Shown: piece after piece, positions 33,178-41,732 of the stretch
How positions within the stretch are numbered: position 1 is the stretch's first letter
Layout of the letters: each line of letters begins with the position of its first letter
Assembly: GCF_011290685.1 (NCBI RefSeq)
Contig: NZ_JAANYN010000014.1
Coordinates: 40,572 to 104,571, forward strand
Direction of reading: 5' to 3'
DNA length: 64,000 bases
Source: Cyclobacterium plantarum
GTDB lineage: Bacteria > Bacteroidota > Bacteroidia > Cytophagales > Cyclobacteriaceae
Translations under genes and position numbers: made by a program
Notes under the pieces: model-generated
What the model saw: only the letters and a program-made list of their open reading frames with translations
Told to the model about the DNA's origin: nothing
The model's database searches: none

Positions 33178-35340
33178 ATGGCAACATTAAGACAAAAAGC
33201 ATTAATGAAGGTGCAGGGAAGACCACAGGTTTCTGCAGTTGCGCCCTCCTTAAAAATTTCCGATTATTTTGGATCGCAGGTTTTTGGCTTGAAAGAAATG
33301 CAGGAAACCTTGGCGACACCTGTTTTCAAGAAAGTCAGCACCGCTATCGACAAGGGGACCAAGATAGATATGTCCACCGCAGATGAGGTGGCTACTGCTG
33401 TAAAAAGTTGGGCTCTATCCAAAGGAGCCACGCATTATACACATTGGTTTCAACCTTTAACCGGATCGACTGCCGAAAAGCATGATACTTTCTTTGACGC
33501 CATGTCAGGCATGGAGAAATTCAAGGGGAGTGCGCTTGTTCAACAGGAGCCCGATGCTTCATCTTTCCCGAGTGGAGGCATAAGGACCACTTTTGAAGCC
33601 CGTGGATATACTGCCTGGGATCCAAGTTCTCCCATCTTTATTTTCAATCAGACCCTTTGCATTCCAACAATCTTTGTTTCTTTTACAGGGGAAGCCCTGG
33701 ATTTTAAAACCCCACTCATCAGATCAACTGAAGCCATCAATAATGCTGCAGTTGAAATTTGCCAGTATTTTGACCGAAATGTAAAGAAAGTAAATCCTTC
33801 TTTGGGAGTAGAGCAGGAGTATTTTGTAATAGACAGGGCACTTTATGCGACCCGTCCGGATTTGGTGATGGCGGGAAGAACCGTTTTCGGTCATAATCCA
33901 GCCAGAGGCCAGCAATTGGATGATCATTATTTTGGATCAATTCCATCCCGGGTGAAGGAGTACATGAAGGACTTCGAAATCGAAGCACTTAAATTGGGTA
34001 TTCCTGTTTCCACCAGACACAATGAAGTGGCTCCGGGACAGTTTGAGGTAGCACCATTGTTTGAAGATATCAATAAAGCTACCGATCATAATCTTTTGTT
34101 GATGGATGTGATGGAAAAAGTAGCTGAAAAACACGGGCTAAAAGTACTGTTTCACGAAAAGCCTTTTGCTGGACTGAATGGTAGTGGCAAACACAACAAC
34201 TGGTCCCTGATCACAGATACAGGTGTCAATCTTTTTCAGCCAAGTAATTCGGCCAGAGAAAACCTCCAATTCCTTTGTTTTCTGGTGGCAACCCTGAAAG
34301 CCGTTTATAAAAATGCTGATTTATTGAGAGCCAGTATTGCATCTGCAGGTAACGATTTCAGGCTGGGAGCCAATGAGGCACCACCTGCAATTATTTCTGT
34401 TTTCCTTGGATCCACCCTCACCGGGATTTTGGATGAGTTGGAGAAAAACGGAAATATAAAAATTGAAAAAGGTGACAATATGTACATGAAACTTGGAATT
34501 TCTAAAATTCCAGAAATCATATTGGACAACACCGACCGTAACAGAACTTCTCCATTTGCCTTTACCGGAAACAAATTTGAATTCCGGGCTGTAGGTTCCA
34601 GTGCCAATCCGGCCGGTCCAATGACAGCTTTGAACGTGATTGTTGCAGATGTTTTAAAAGAACTTAAGAAGGACATCGACAAGGAAATAGAAGGCGGTAA
34701 GGAAAAGAAAATCGCCATTGTAAATGTATTGAGAAAATACATTAAAGAAAGCAAGAAAATTAGGTTTGAAGGAGACGGCTATTCTGAGGAGTGGGAAAAA
34801 GAAGCGGAGAAAAGAGGGCTTTCCAACCTCAAAAGTACTGCAGAGGCACTGGATATATTATTGTCCAAGCAAGTTACTGACCTATACAAGCGGCACAATG
34901 TATTGAATGAAAAGGAACTGCATGCCCGTCATGAGATCAGATTGGAGAATTATGTCATGAAGGTACAGATCGAATCCAGGGTGATGGGAGATCTTGCATT
35001 AAACCATATCATCCCTACGGCGATCCGTTATCAAAATCAGCTTATCGTCAATGCCAATGGTCTAAAAGGATTAGGATTAGACCACCGTGCTGCCATAGAG
35101 ACTATTGAAGAAGTTTCAAAACACATCGAAGCCCTTAAGTCAAATGTTAGCAACATGATTGAAGCGCGAAAAAGGGTAAATAAGGTAGAGGATATTACCG
35201 AAAAAGCCAAATTGTACAGCTCTGAAGTGAAAGATGCTTATTTTGATAAAATAAGATATGCGGTTGATAAGATGGAACTGCTGGTAGATGATGAATACTG
35301 GCCTTTGGTGAAGTACAGGGAGATGCTCTTCCTGAAGTAA
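33178..35340 (+). CDS. glnN: Glutamine synthetase type III
   Basis: The enzyme makes glutamine from glutamate, ammonia and ATP. The 720-residue length and the HWFQPLTG, EQEYFVID, THNEVAPGQFE-like (STRHNEVAPGQFEVAP), KPFAGLNGSGKHNNWS and RLGANEAPPAI segments are diagnostic of the GSIII family found in Bacteroidota and cyanobacteria. The family forms dodecamers of opposite stacking to GSI and is not adenylylated in the same way. It has its own strong promoter and a terminator after the stop, so it is monocistronic. Confidence 0.96.
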   Translation: MATLRQKALMKVQGRPQVSAVAPSLKISDYFGSQVFGLKEMQETLATPVFKKVSTAIDKGTKIDMSTADEVATAVKSWALSKGATHYTHWFQPLTGSTAEKHDTFFDAMSGMEKFKGSALVQQEPDASSFPSGGIRTTFEARGYTAWDPSSPIFIFNQTLCIPTIFVSFTGEALDFKTPLIRSTEAINNAAVEICQYFDRNVKKVNPSLGVEQEYFVIDRALYATRPDLVMAGRTVFGHNPARGQQLDDHYFGSIPSRVKEYMKDFEIEALKLGIPVSTRHNEVAPGQFEVAPLFEDINKATDHNLLLMDVMEKVAEKHGLKVLFHEKPFAGLNGSGKHNNWSLITDTGVNLFQPSNSARENLQFLCFLVATLKAVYKNADLLRASIASAGNDFRLGANEAPPAIISVFLGSTLTGILDELEKNGNIKIEKGDNMYMKLGISKIPEIILDNTDRNRTSPFAFTGNKFEFRAVGSSANPAGPMTALNVIVADVLKELKKDIDKEIEGGKEKKIAIVNVLRKYIKESKKIRFEGDGYSEEWEKEAEKRGLSNLKSTAEALDILLSKQVTDLYKRHNVLNEKELHARHEIRLENYVMKVQIESRVMGDLALNHIIPTAIRYQNQLIVNANGLKGLGLDHRAAIETIEEVSKHIEALKSNVSNMIEARKRVNKVEDITEKAKLYSSEVKDAYFDKIRYAVDKMELLVDDEYWPLVKYREMLFLK

Positions 35341-35365
35341 GAGTCATTGATTATATTTCAATATT

Positions 35366-35396
35366 AAAGCCCGGAGTTTTTCCGGGCTTTTTTTTT
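35366..35396 (+). terminator. Intrinsic terminator of glnN
   Basis: AAAGCCCGGA (35366-35375) pairs with TCCGGGCTTT (35381-35390), followed by a run of T residues to 35396. The following 35397-35657 holds no gene. Confidence 0.92.
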
Positions 35397-35657
35397 GACC
35401 AGGGTAGGGATTGTAATTTTGGATTTAACCCGGAATATGCATTTGGATTCGTATTAGATAGGTTAATGCATATTTCGCATCTAATTACCTGGGGTCAATC
35501 AAAAAAAATCGCAGCCCTGCCTGTTGGGCTTTCGGATGGTTATTAAAGCAGTCTTTTCAAAGGTCGTTTATAGGTGTTCGTGTCATAAAAAAAAGGTGAT
35601 TGTTTCTGAAAACCGCAAAATTTTCAGGTGTTGGCGAAGCATTGAATCACTAAGACT

Positions 35658-36131
35658 TTAATAACTGTAAAGAGGAATGTACCAACTGATGTATTTGTCT
35701 TCGAATTTTGTCAGACAATCTCTGTTATTTTCCACTTTCATTTTTCTTTTGATTACCTTTTCCAATTTTTCGAAATCAACGGCATGCTTTTCCGGATCAT
35801 TTTCACAGATAAAATAAAGCTCCTGCACATCACCGCGAATATCAATGTATACCCTGCTTTGAATTTTTATGTTTCGAAACAAGGTTTTGGTGTCTTCATC
35901 AAAATAGGAGGCAATATGATCGAAATTTAGTTCTTTGCTCAAGTCCGTTGATGAGCAATCCAGGCTTAATCCTTCGGTATCTATTCGGGTATAATCCATA
36001 GCTTTCATTTTGATCACATATGCCCGGTTGGTTTTTAGAACTTCATAGCCAGCCTGCACTTGCCCTTGACTAATTGAAGGAAAAGTTACCAATCCTGAAA
36101 TTGTGAGTAGCAACAGCAATAACTTATTCAT
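35658..36131 (-). CDS. Secreted protein of unknown function
   Basis: Starting from the ATG at 36131 the protein is 157 residues with a signal peptide (MNKLLLLLLTISGLVTFPSISQG). A longer reading frame to 36194 would add a non-signal leader and is not preferred. The mature part is a mixed alpha/beta domain with two cysteines (DCSS and FICEND), which could form a disulfide; no family is recognised. It lies 96 bases after the zinc dehydrogenase gene on the same strand. Confidence 0.7.
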   Translation of the reverse strand: MNKLLLLLLTISGLVTFPSISQGQVQAGYEVLKTNRAYVIKMKAMDYTRIDTEGLSLDCSSTDLSKELNFDHIASYFDEDTKTLFRNIKIQSRVYIDIRGDVQELYFICENDPEKHAVDFEKLEKVIKRKMKVENNRDCLTKFEDKYISWYIPLYSY

Positions 36132-36227
36132 AACCGAATCGTTTCTTAATTTCAATCTGGTAATTTTCAAAAGGAATAACAAAAACCTCTCCACAATCGG
36201 TACAAAGTTTTTTTTAATGGTCCGAAA

Positions 36228-37235
36228 TTAAATGCTTATCATGGCTTTGATCACCTGGTTGGATGGAAGGGTCAGGTGGGTAAACTTTTCAGGAACCTCA
36301 TCAAAGCCCAAATCATGGGTATGGTAATTTTCTGTAGGGAACTTTTTCAAAGCTAAAATTTTCATTACCTCAAGGAAATCAGCTTTGGTTGCATTTCTGC
36401 TGCATAACAAACTCAGTTCTTTGGCATGGATGGAAGGATGATGGAAACAAAGCTGATCTTTATAAAGACCTACTAAAATATATTTTCCGCCATGGGCAGC
36501 GAAAAATGGCCCCGATTCCATGGCTTGTTTGTTTCCTGTAGCATCAAAAACAGTATTAAAACCGGCTCCAAATTTTGTCTTATAACCGGGATCCGATACA
36601 AGTTGTGCAGCATCAATGGTGTTTTCTGCATGGAAATGATCTTTTGCCAATTTAAGGCGTTCCGGATTGGTGTCCAATGCCGTAACCTTCGCTGCTGCAT
36701 GGTGCGCAAATACCATTATGGCCAGGCCAATAGGGCCACAACCCATGACCAGTATTTCCTCCCCGGCCTGAACTCCGGCCCGCCTTACGGCATGAGCCGC
36801 AACGGAGAGCGGTTCTACCATGGCCATTTCTGTCCAGCTCAATTCAGGGCTGGGAAGTAAAAGGTGGGGGGGAAGAGACATGTATTCCTGCATGGCTCCA
36901 TCAATGTGCACTCCCAAAACCTTGAGTGTTGTGCAACAATTGGTTTTTCCCGACAAGCAGGCATTACATACGCCGCAATGAATGTAAGGTATTACGACGA
37001 CAGGATCTCCAGATTGAAAACGGGAACCATTGGACTGACTGATTGTCGCGGCAATTTCATGACCTAATATGCGGGGATAGCTAAAAAACGCCTGATTTCC
37101 GGCAAATGCATGCAGGTCCGTTCCACATACCCCGATTGTTTTGATTTTAACCTGTACCTCATGCTGTGCCGGGGCTGGTACCTCTATGTGCTGTTGTTTC
37201 AATGAGCCGGGCTGCTCACAACGGATTGCCTTCAT
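36228..37235 (-). CDS. Zinc-dependent medium-chain alcohol/polyol dehydrogenase
   Basis: The 335-residue protein is a zinc MDR dehydrogenase. Catalytic zinc ligands are C37 in GVCGTDLHAF and H59/E60 in ILGHE. The structural zinc cysteines are C87, C90, C93 and C101 (CGVCNACLSGKTNCC). The NAD-binding glycine motif is GCGPIGLA (about 164-171), followed by an aspartate (ALDTNPERL) that favours NAD over NADP. Its substrate is probably a sugar alcohol or similar (sorbitol/threonine/galactonate-type relatives), not determinable here. It is divergent from the Ldh2-type dehydrogenase at 37480. Confidence 0.9.
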   Translation of the reverse strand: MKAIRCEQPGSLKQQHIEVPAPAQHEVQVKIKTIGVCGTDLHAFAGNQAFFSYPRILGHEIAATISQSNGSRFQSGDPVVVIPYIHCGVCNACLSGKTNCCTTLKVLGVHIDGAMQEYMSLPPHLLLPSPELSWTEMAMVEPLSVAAHAVRRAGVQAGEEILVMGCGPIGLAIMVFAHHAAAKVTALDTNPERLKLAKDHFHAENTIDAAQLVSDPGYKTKFGAGFNTVFDATGNKQAMESGPFFAAHGGKYILVGLYKDQLCFHHPSIHAKELSLLCSRNATKADFLEVMKILALKKFPTENYHTHDLGFDEVPEKFTHLTLPSNQVIKAMISI

Positions 37236-37479
37236 GTTTTCTGGATTGCATTTATCGGATGCTATCTGTAAAAGTAAAGAAAGCCAGGGTAAGACCCATA
37301 AAACTTTTAAAGAAATTCATTTAAAGCCTCCTGTAGGCTCGATTAAAAGCTTATATTTATTCATCATCTTTAAAGTGGTCTATTCCTTATAATCATTGCC
37401 AATGATTGTATATTGAACTTTTAAGAGCTAAAAAAAATCCCGTTATTGGTAGCTCATCTTTATAAAGCGTTTGAAATAA

Positions 37480-38496
37480 ATGAAAAATAATATACGCATC
37501 CCATTTGTGCAATTGGAATCAACACTGGGTGCAATTCTTCAAAAATCTGGATTTGATTCGGAAAAAGCCTCAGTTTGTGCCACTCTCTTTGCCAAAGCCA
37601 GTTTGGATGGGGTGGCTTCTCATGGGTTGAACCGTTTTCCCACCTTTCTTGAACAGGTCAGGAAAGGACATGTGAAGGTGGAGGCCATACCAGAGCAGGA
37701 ATTTTCTCTTCCGGTGATGGAACGCTGGGATGGAAAGCTCGGACCGGGGATGTACAATGCCCATTTTGCCATGGGCAGGGCCATTTCGATGGCCACTGAA
37801 AATGGCATGGGCTGTGTGGCTTTAAACAACACCAATCATTGGATGAGAGCGGGGAACTATGGCTGGCAGGCGGCAGAAGCGGGATGCATTGGCATTTGCT
37901 GTACCAATACCATTCCCAATATGCCTGCCTGGGGCGGAAGCGAGCCAAAATTGGGAAATAATCCTCTGGTAGTAGCAGTTCCTTTCAGAAATGAAGCGCT
38001 TGTGCTGGACATGGCTATGACACAATATTCCTATGGCAAAATGAGTATTTTTGAGAAGGAAAAGGCTTCCATGCCCTATGCCGCAGGTTTTGATAGCAAA
38101 GGCGAACTCACAAAAAACCCCATCCATGTTTTGGCAAAACAATTGGCTTTACCCATTGGCCTATGGAAGGGGGCAGGTTTATCTCTGATGCTGGATTTGC
38201 TGGCTTCCGGATTATCCAATGGAAAGACTACCCGGGAAATTGGACTGCAGGGGGAAGAATACGGAATCTCTCAGTTTTTTCTATGTTTCCATCTGGAAAA
38301 ATTGGGAATTGCTCCCCTTGAGTTGGACAAAAAATTGGCAGAGGTAGTAGAAGATTTGAAGGCTACCGCCGTATTTGAAGGCATGGAGGTGAGCTATCCC
38401 GGCGAAAAATCTTTTCAAAGAAGAAAGGAAAATCTGGCATTGGGTGTACCTGTAGCGGCGGAAATATGGGAAGAAGTGCTGCAAATGAATGGATAA
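37480..38496 (+). CDS. Ldh2/YiaK-type NAD(P)-dependent oxidoreductase
   Basis: The 338-residue protein belongs to the malate/L-lactate dehydrogenase family of the non-Rossmann type that includes 2,3-diketo-L-gulonate reductase (YiaK), ureidoglycolate dehydrogenase and delta-1-piperideine reductase. Family signs are SHGLNRFPTFL near 47-57, NNTNHWMRAGNYGWQA (about 110-125) with the catalytic histidine, GNNPLVVAVP, LDMAMTQYSYGKM and LPIGLWKGAGLSLMLDLL. Divergence from a zinc polyol dehydrogenase suggests a role in a sugar-acid or polyol pathway. Confidence 0.9.
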   Translation: MKNNIRIPFVQLESTLGAILQKSGFDSEKASVCATLFAKASLDGVASHGLNRFPTFLEQVRKGHVKVEAIPEQEFSLPVMERWDGKLGPGMYNAHFAMGRAISMATENGMGCVALNNTNHWMRAGNYGWQAAEAGCIGICCTNTIPNMPAWGGSEPKLGNNPLVVAVPFRNEALVLDMAMTQYSYGKMSIFEKEKASMPYAAGFDSKGELTKNPIHVLAKQLALPIGLWKGAGLSLMLDLLASGLSNGKTTREIGLQGEEYGISQFFLCFHLEKLGIAPLELDKKLAEVVEDLKATAVFEGMEVSYPGEKSFQRRKENLALGVPVAAEIWEEVLQMNG

Positions 38497-38543
38497 TTTC
38501 GGTGAATGGTTTTAATAAATCATTGGGTTAAAATTTCTTTTGA

Positions 38544-39047
38544 ATGTTACTATTGGTAATGGGATTACCTGGGTCTGGAAAAAGCTATTTTGCCAATAAG
38601 CTGGCAGCTGAAACCGGTATGACCTACCTGAGTAGTGATCAGGTTAGGATGGAAATGGGATTAAGAGGCCAATACAGTAGCCATGACCGGCAAAAGGTTT
38701 ATGACGAGATGGCAGCGAGGGCTCAGAAATTTTTAGAAGCGGGCAAATCGGTTTTGGTGGATGCCACCTTTCAAAGGAATGAAAACAGGTTGACATTTCA
38801 GGATATAGCCCTGAAAATGGGACAATCCTTTATCTGTATGCGGGTTTGGGCTGAGGAGGATTTGATTGAAAAACGACTATCAAAAAGCAGGGAGGAAAGC
38901 GATGCGGATTTTTGGGTATATCAAAAATTGAAAAGGAACTTCGACCCGATAATAGGTAATTACCTGGACATCCAATCTGAAGACGGTAAAATAGCTGGTA
39001 TGATACAAAAAGCAGTTAAATATTTAGAAAACCGAAATGAAAGCTGA
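38544..39047 (+). CDS. P-loop kinase/AAA-type ATPase (COG0645-like)
   Basis: The 167-residue protein is a small kinase of the zeta-toxin/Zeta-like or adenylylsulfate-kinase-like P-loop group. Walker A is GLPGSGKS at 7-14, and a likely base/lid region is VDATFQRNENR (about 74-84). It overlaps the next gene by 11 bases. In many bacteria the equivalent of this protein is fused to the C-terminus of an APH-like protein (COG2187); here the two parts are separate, adjacent genes in reverse order. Confidence 0.8.
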   Translation: MLLLVMGLPGSGKSYFANKLAAETGMTYLSSDQVRMEMGLRGQYSSHDRQKVYDEMAARAQKFLEAGKSVLVDATFQRNENRLTFQDIALKMGQSFICMRVWAEEDLIEKRLSKSREESDADFWVYQKLKRNFDPIIGNYLDIQSEDGKIAGMIQKAVKYLENRNES

Positions 39048-40014
39048 GGACATTCAATTACTGGCAAGTGAAGGGCTTTACATGGGCCGAAGGATTGAAG
39101 GAGAAGTAGTAGAAACCCATATTTCCTGGGTCATTTTAAGCCATAAGTGGGTCTTTAAAATCAAAAAACCGATCAGGCTTTCATTTCTGGATTATTCCAG
39201 CCTTGAATCAAGAGCTTATTTTTGCGACCAAGAGATTCAATTGAATGCTCGGTTTTCTTCCATTTATATCCGGAGCTGTCCGATTACCTGGAATGATGGG
39301 AAATGGGAAATGAATGGAAAAAGAGGAGTCATTCATGATTATGCCGTAATGATGAAACGTTTACCGGAGGCTTACAGGATGGATAAGATGTTGCAATCAG
39401 GAGAGGGTGCTCCCTTTCTGATCGAGAAGCTTGCCAATAAAGTAGCCTTATTTCACCGCAGTCAGCCCTCCGACAATTCGCTATTCAATGTAAAGGAGGC
39501 GAGGGGTATTTTTAACGATATTCTAAATAATGCCCACAAATATTCCGATGAGCAGGAAGAATTTCTTCAAAAGGCCGTCCGATGGAGCGATTTGTTTTTG
39601 GAGAAACACAGCAGGAGATTAAGGGAAAGGGCCAGTTTGGGTTGGGTGCGTGATTTGCACGGAGACCTGCACACGGGCAATGTCTTTCTGACCGACCCCC
39701 CGGTTATTTTTGATTGCATTGAGTTCAGTAAAAGCATGCGTACCATAGACCTGCTTTACGAGGTGGCCTTTATCTGCATGGATCTGGAGCGTTTTGGCAA
39801 AGATGATTGGTCGGCTTTGTTTTTGGAAACCTATCTTAAAAAAAATCCTGTGCTGGATCCTGATAAAGATGCGGCCATATTTATTTATTTCAAATGTCTG
39901 AGAGCCAATATCAGGGCCAAGGTGCTGAGCCTTGACCCATCTGACAAAAAGGAAAAACAGGAAGCACAAAATGCCTACTTTAAATTGATGGAATGGTATA
40001 TAAGCGAAATTTAA
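39037..40014 (+). CDS. Aminoglycoside-phosphotransferase-like protein (COG2187)
   Basis: The 325-residue protein has a kinase-like fold of the APH type. The N-lobe lysine region is HKWVFKIKKPIRLSFL, and the catalytic loop is DLHGDLHTGNVFL (about 206-218) with the metal-binding aspartate in IFDCIEF. The substrate of this family is unknown; it is not an aminoglycoside resistance gene by any visible sign. It begins within the last codons of the P-loop kinase gene, so the two proteins are made together and likely act together. Confidence 0.8.
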   Translation: MKAEDIQLLASEGLYMGRRIEGEVVETHISWVILSHKWVFKIKKPIRLSFLDYSSLESRAYFCDQEIQLNARFSSIYIRSCPITWNDGKWEMNGKRGVIHDYAVMMKRLPEAYRMDKMLQSGEGAPFLIEKLANKVALFHRSQPSDNSLFNVKEARGIFNDILNNAHKYSDEQEEFLQKAVRWSDLFLEKHSRRLRERASLGWVRDLHGDLHTGNVFLTDPPVIFDCIEFSKSMRTIDLLYEVAFICMDLERFGKDDWSALFLETYLKKNPVLDPDKDAAIFIYFKCLRANIRAKVLSLDPSDKKEKQEAQNAYFKLMEWYISEI

Positions 40015-40053
40015 AAGTCCCGCACTTTGATTTCCTGATGTACGGGCTATAGG

Positions 40054-41520
40054 CTAAGAAGATTGAATGAATTTTTTTGCCATGGCAAGAGAGCCCAGTG
40101 TAAACCTTTTTTTATTTCGCCTGTCACTGGTACGTTGCATGATTTCTTTCAGGGTTTTCAATACGGAAATGGTATGCTTACCCTTATTGATCATGATACA
40201 CTCTGCCAGGGACGCAAGGCCGGCATCGGTTATCTCTGAGCGGGTGGGCATTCCAGATTTATGTAGATTTTCCAATACCTGTGTTGCCCATACTACAGGT
40301 ACATGGGCAGCTTCGCAGATCCAGAGGATTTCCTCCTGAATTTCTCCCATACGTTCAAAACCAATTTCTACGGCCAGATCCCCTCTGGCAATCATGATTC
40401 CACAAGGGGGATGCCTCATGCCTTCCAAAAGCAATGCCGGTAAATTGGCCACTGAATCCGGAGTTTCGATTTTATACACCAGGTCAGGACGGCGACCACC
40501 TATTTTTTGCAACTCTTTCCGAAGATGTCGAATATCCCCTGTGTTTTTCACGAAGGAATAGCCAATGAGGTCTGCATGACTGCAAATAAAAGGCAGGCAT
40601 GTCTTGTCATAATCGGTCAAAGAGGAGATGTTGAAGGTGGTGTCCGGAAAATTGATGCCTTTCTCTGATTTAATCTTTCCTTTTTTGGAAGAAACCCTGT
40701 CCAGGACCACAGCTGCATTTCCACTTTCGGTTTGAGTGACCCTTCCTCCGATCTCCCCGTCATCAATGAAAACCCGGTGCCCGGGTACCAAAGAAGAAAT
40801 AATGCCCTCCTCATTCGGATGCAACACGACCTGATCCTCGCTGAAATGGTCCATGTTCTCGGAAAGCCAGATGGTTTCCCCTACGGATACTTTAACCTTT
40901 CCTTTCTTTTTGCCCTTACCCAATAATACGGTTCTGATTTTTGGACCTGCCAGGTCCATGTGTATCTTGCAATGCTTTCCTGTCTTTTTTTCTGCCTCTC
41001 GAATTTGGTCAATCATGGCTTTCCAGACCGTTTCATCATCGTGGGCGCAGTTGATTCGGGCCACATTCATGCCCTGGACCATTAGGTTTTCCACCAAATC
41101 CGGATCATCGGCAAAACCCGTGTCAAAGGTTACCATTATGGTCGGTACTCCAGGATTTTCTGGTGAACCAAATAAAACCTGGCTGTTTTCGGCCAATTGA
41201 GCCTGGCTGTAAGTATAGGTGCAGGGGTTGAGTTCCTCCGGCTTGTAGTGGTGCCCAAGGCGTTCGCGAATGACCTGAATTTGCCTGTGAATATGGTTTT
41301 CTGAGTTGGATAGTGCGGAGAGGCCGTACAAATGCAGCTTTTCCTGCAAAGCTTTCCTGTCCTCACTTCTGAAATAAAGGTATTGGATCAGGTTTCTGGC
41401 AGCTGCCTGGGAGCTTTCAGGAATCCCTTCCAGGTATTTTTGATGCTTTTGGCTGGTTTCTAGTATGGCTTGCTCCAGTATAGCCAGTTCATTATTTATT
41501 TGTTCCAATGCTGTTTTCAT
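40054..41520 (-). CDS. Atypical pyruvate kinase lacking the C-terminal domain
   Basis: The 488-residue protein has an unusual N-terminal helical extension (about 1-115), then the TIM-barrel A domain and B domain of pyruvate kinase (about 120-470), and then stops, without the roughly 120-residue C domain that forms allosteric and tetramer contacts. Active-site features present: MDLAGPKIRT (188-197), YKIETPDS with Lys350 and Glu352, MIARGDLAVEI with the metal aspartate at about 381, and ATQVLENL. The canonical NFSHG is NCAHD, so one potassium-site serine is gone. K194 in GPKIRT is the residue typical of K-independent enzymes. It may be a true pyruvate kinase with altered control or a relative with another role. 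Confidence 0.8.
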   Translation of the reverse strand: MKTALEQINNELAILEQAILETSQKHQKYLEGIPESSQAAARNLIQYLYFRSEDRKALQEKLHLYGLSALSNSENHIHRQIQVIRERLGHHYKPEELNPCTYTYSQAQLAENSQVLFGSPENPGVPTIMVTFDTGFADDPDLVENLMVQGMNVARINCAHDDETVWKAMIDQIREAEKKTGKHCKIHMDLAGPKIRTVLLGKGKKKGKVKVSVGETIWLSENMDHFSEDQVVLHPNEEGIISSLVPGHRVFIDDGEIGGRVTQTESGNAAVVLDRVSSKKGKIKSEKGINFPDTTFNISSLTDYDKTCLPFICSHADLIGYSFVKNTGDIRHLRKELQKIGGRRPDLVYKIETPDSVANLPALLLEGMRHPPCGIMIARGDLAVEIGFERMGEIQEEILWICEAAHVPVVWATQVLENLHKSGMPTRSEITDAGLASLAECIMINKGKHTISVLKTLKEIMQRTSDRRNKKRFTLGSLAMAKKFIQSS

Positions 41521-41676
41521 CCGGGGTAAATATAGAAGTTATTACCGGCATTTTGATCCCCAGAATGGTGCCAAAACAAGGTTTCAACCGAAAATAAATC
41601 CGATTATCAAATACCCCTCTTTTTCCCGCTGCCAAATGTTGAGTTATACAGCTTGATGGAAATGTAGAATGAGCCT

Positions 41677-41709
41677 AAAAAAAAGCGGACCACCCATAGG
41701 ATGACCCGC
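41677..41709 (-). terminator. Intrinsic terminator of the second dioxygenase-rhodanese gene
   Basis: Read on the minus strand, GCGGGTCA pairs with TGGTCCGC (two G-T pairs) and is followed by eight T residues (41684-41677). It lies 24 bases beyond the stop. Confidence 0.75.
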
Positions 41710-41732
41710 CTTTCTGCTAGATGCCTGTTTTT

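Noticed and set aside
38544..40014. A frameshifted single fusion gene
   Set aside because: Each part has its own start and stop, both are complete domains, and the 11-base overlap is a normal coupled arrangement.
39037..40014. Aminoglycoside resistance gene
   Set aside because: Only the generic phosphotransferase fold is seen; the linkage to a P-loop kinase gene marks it as the COG2187 type of unknown substrate.
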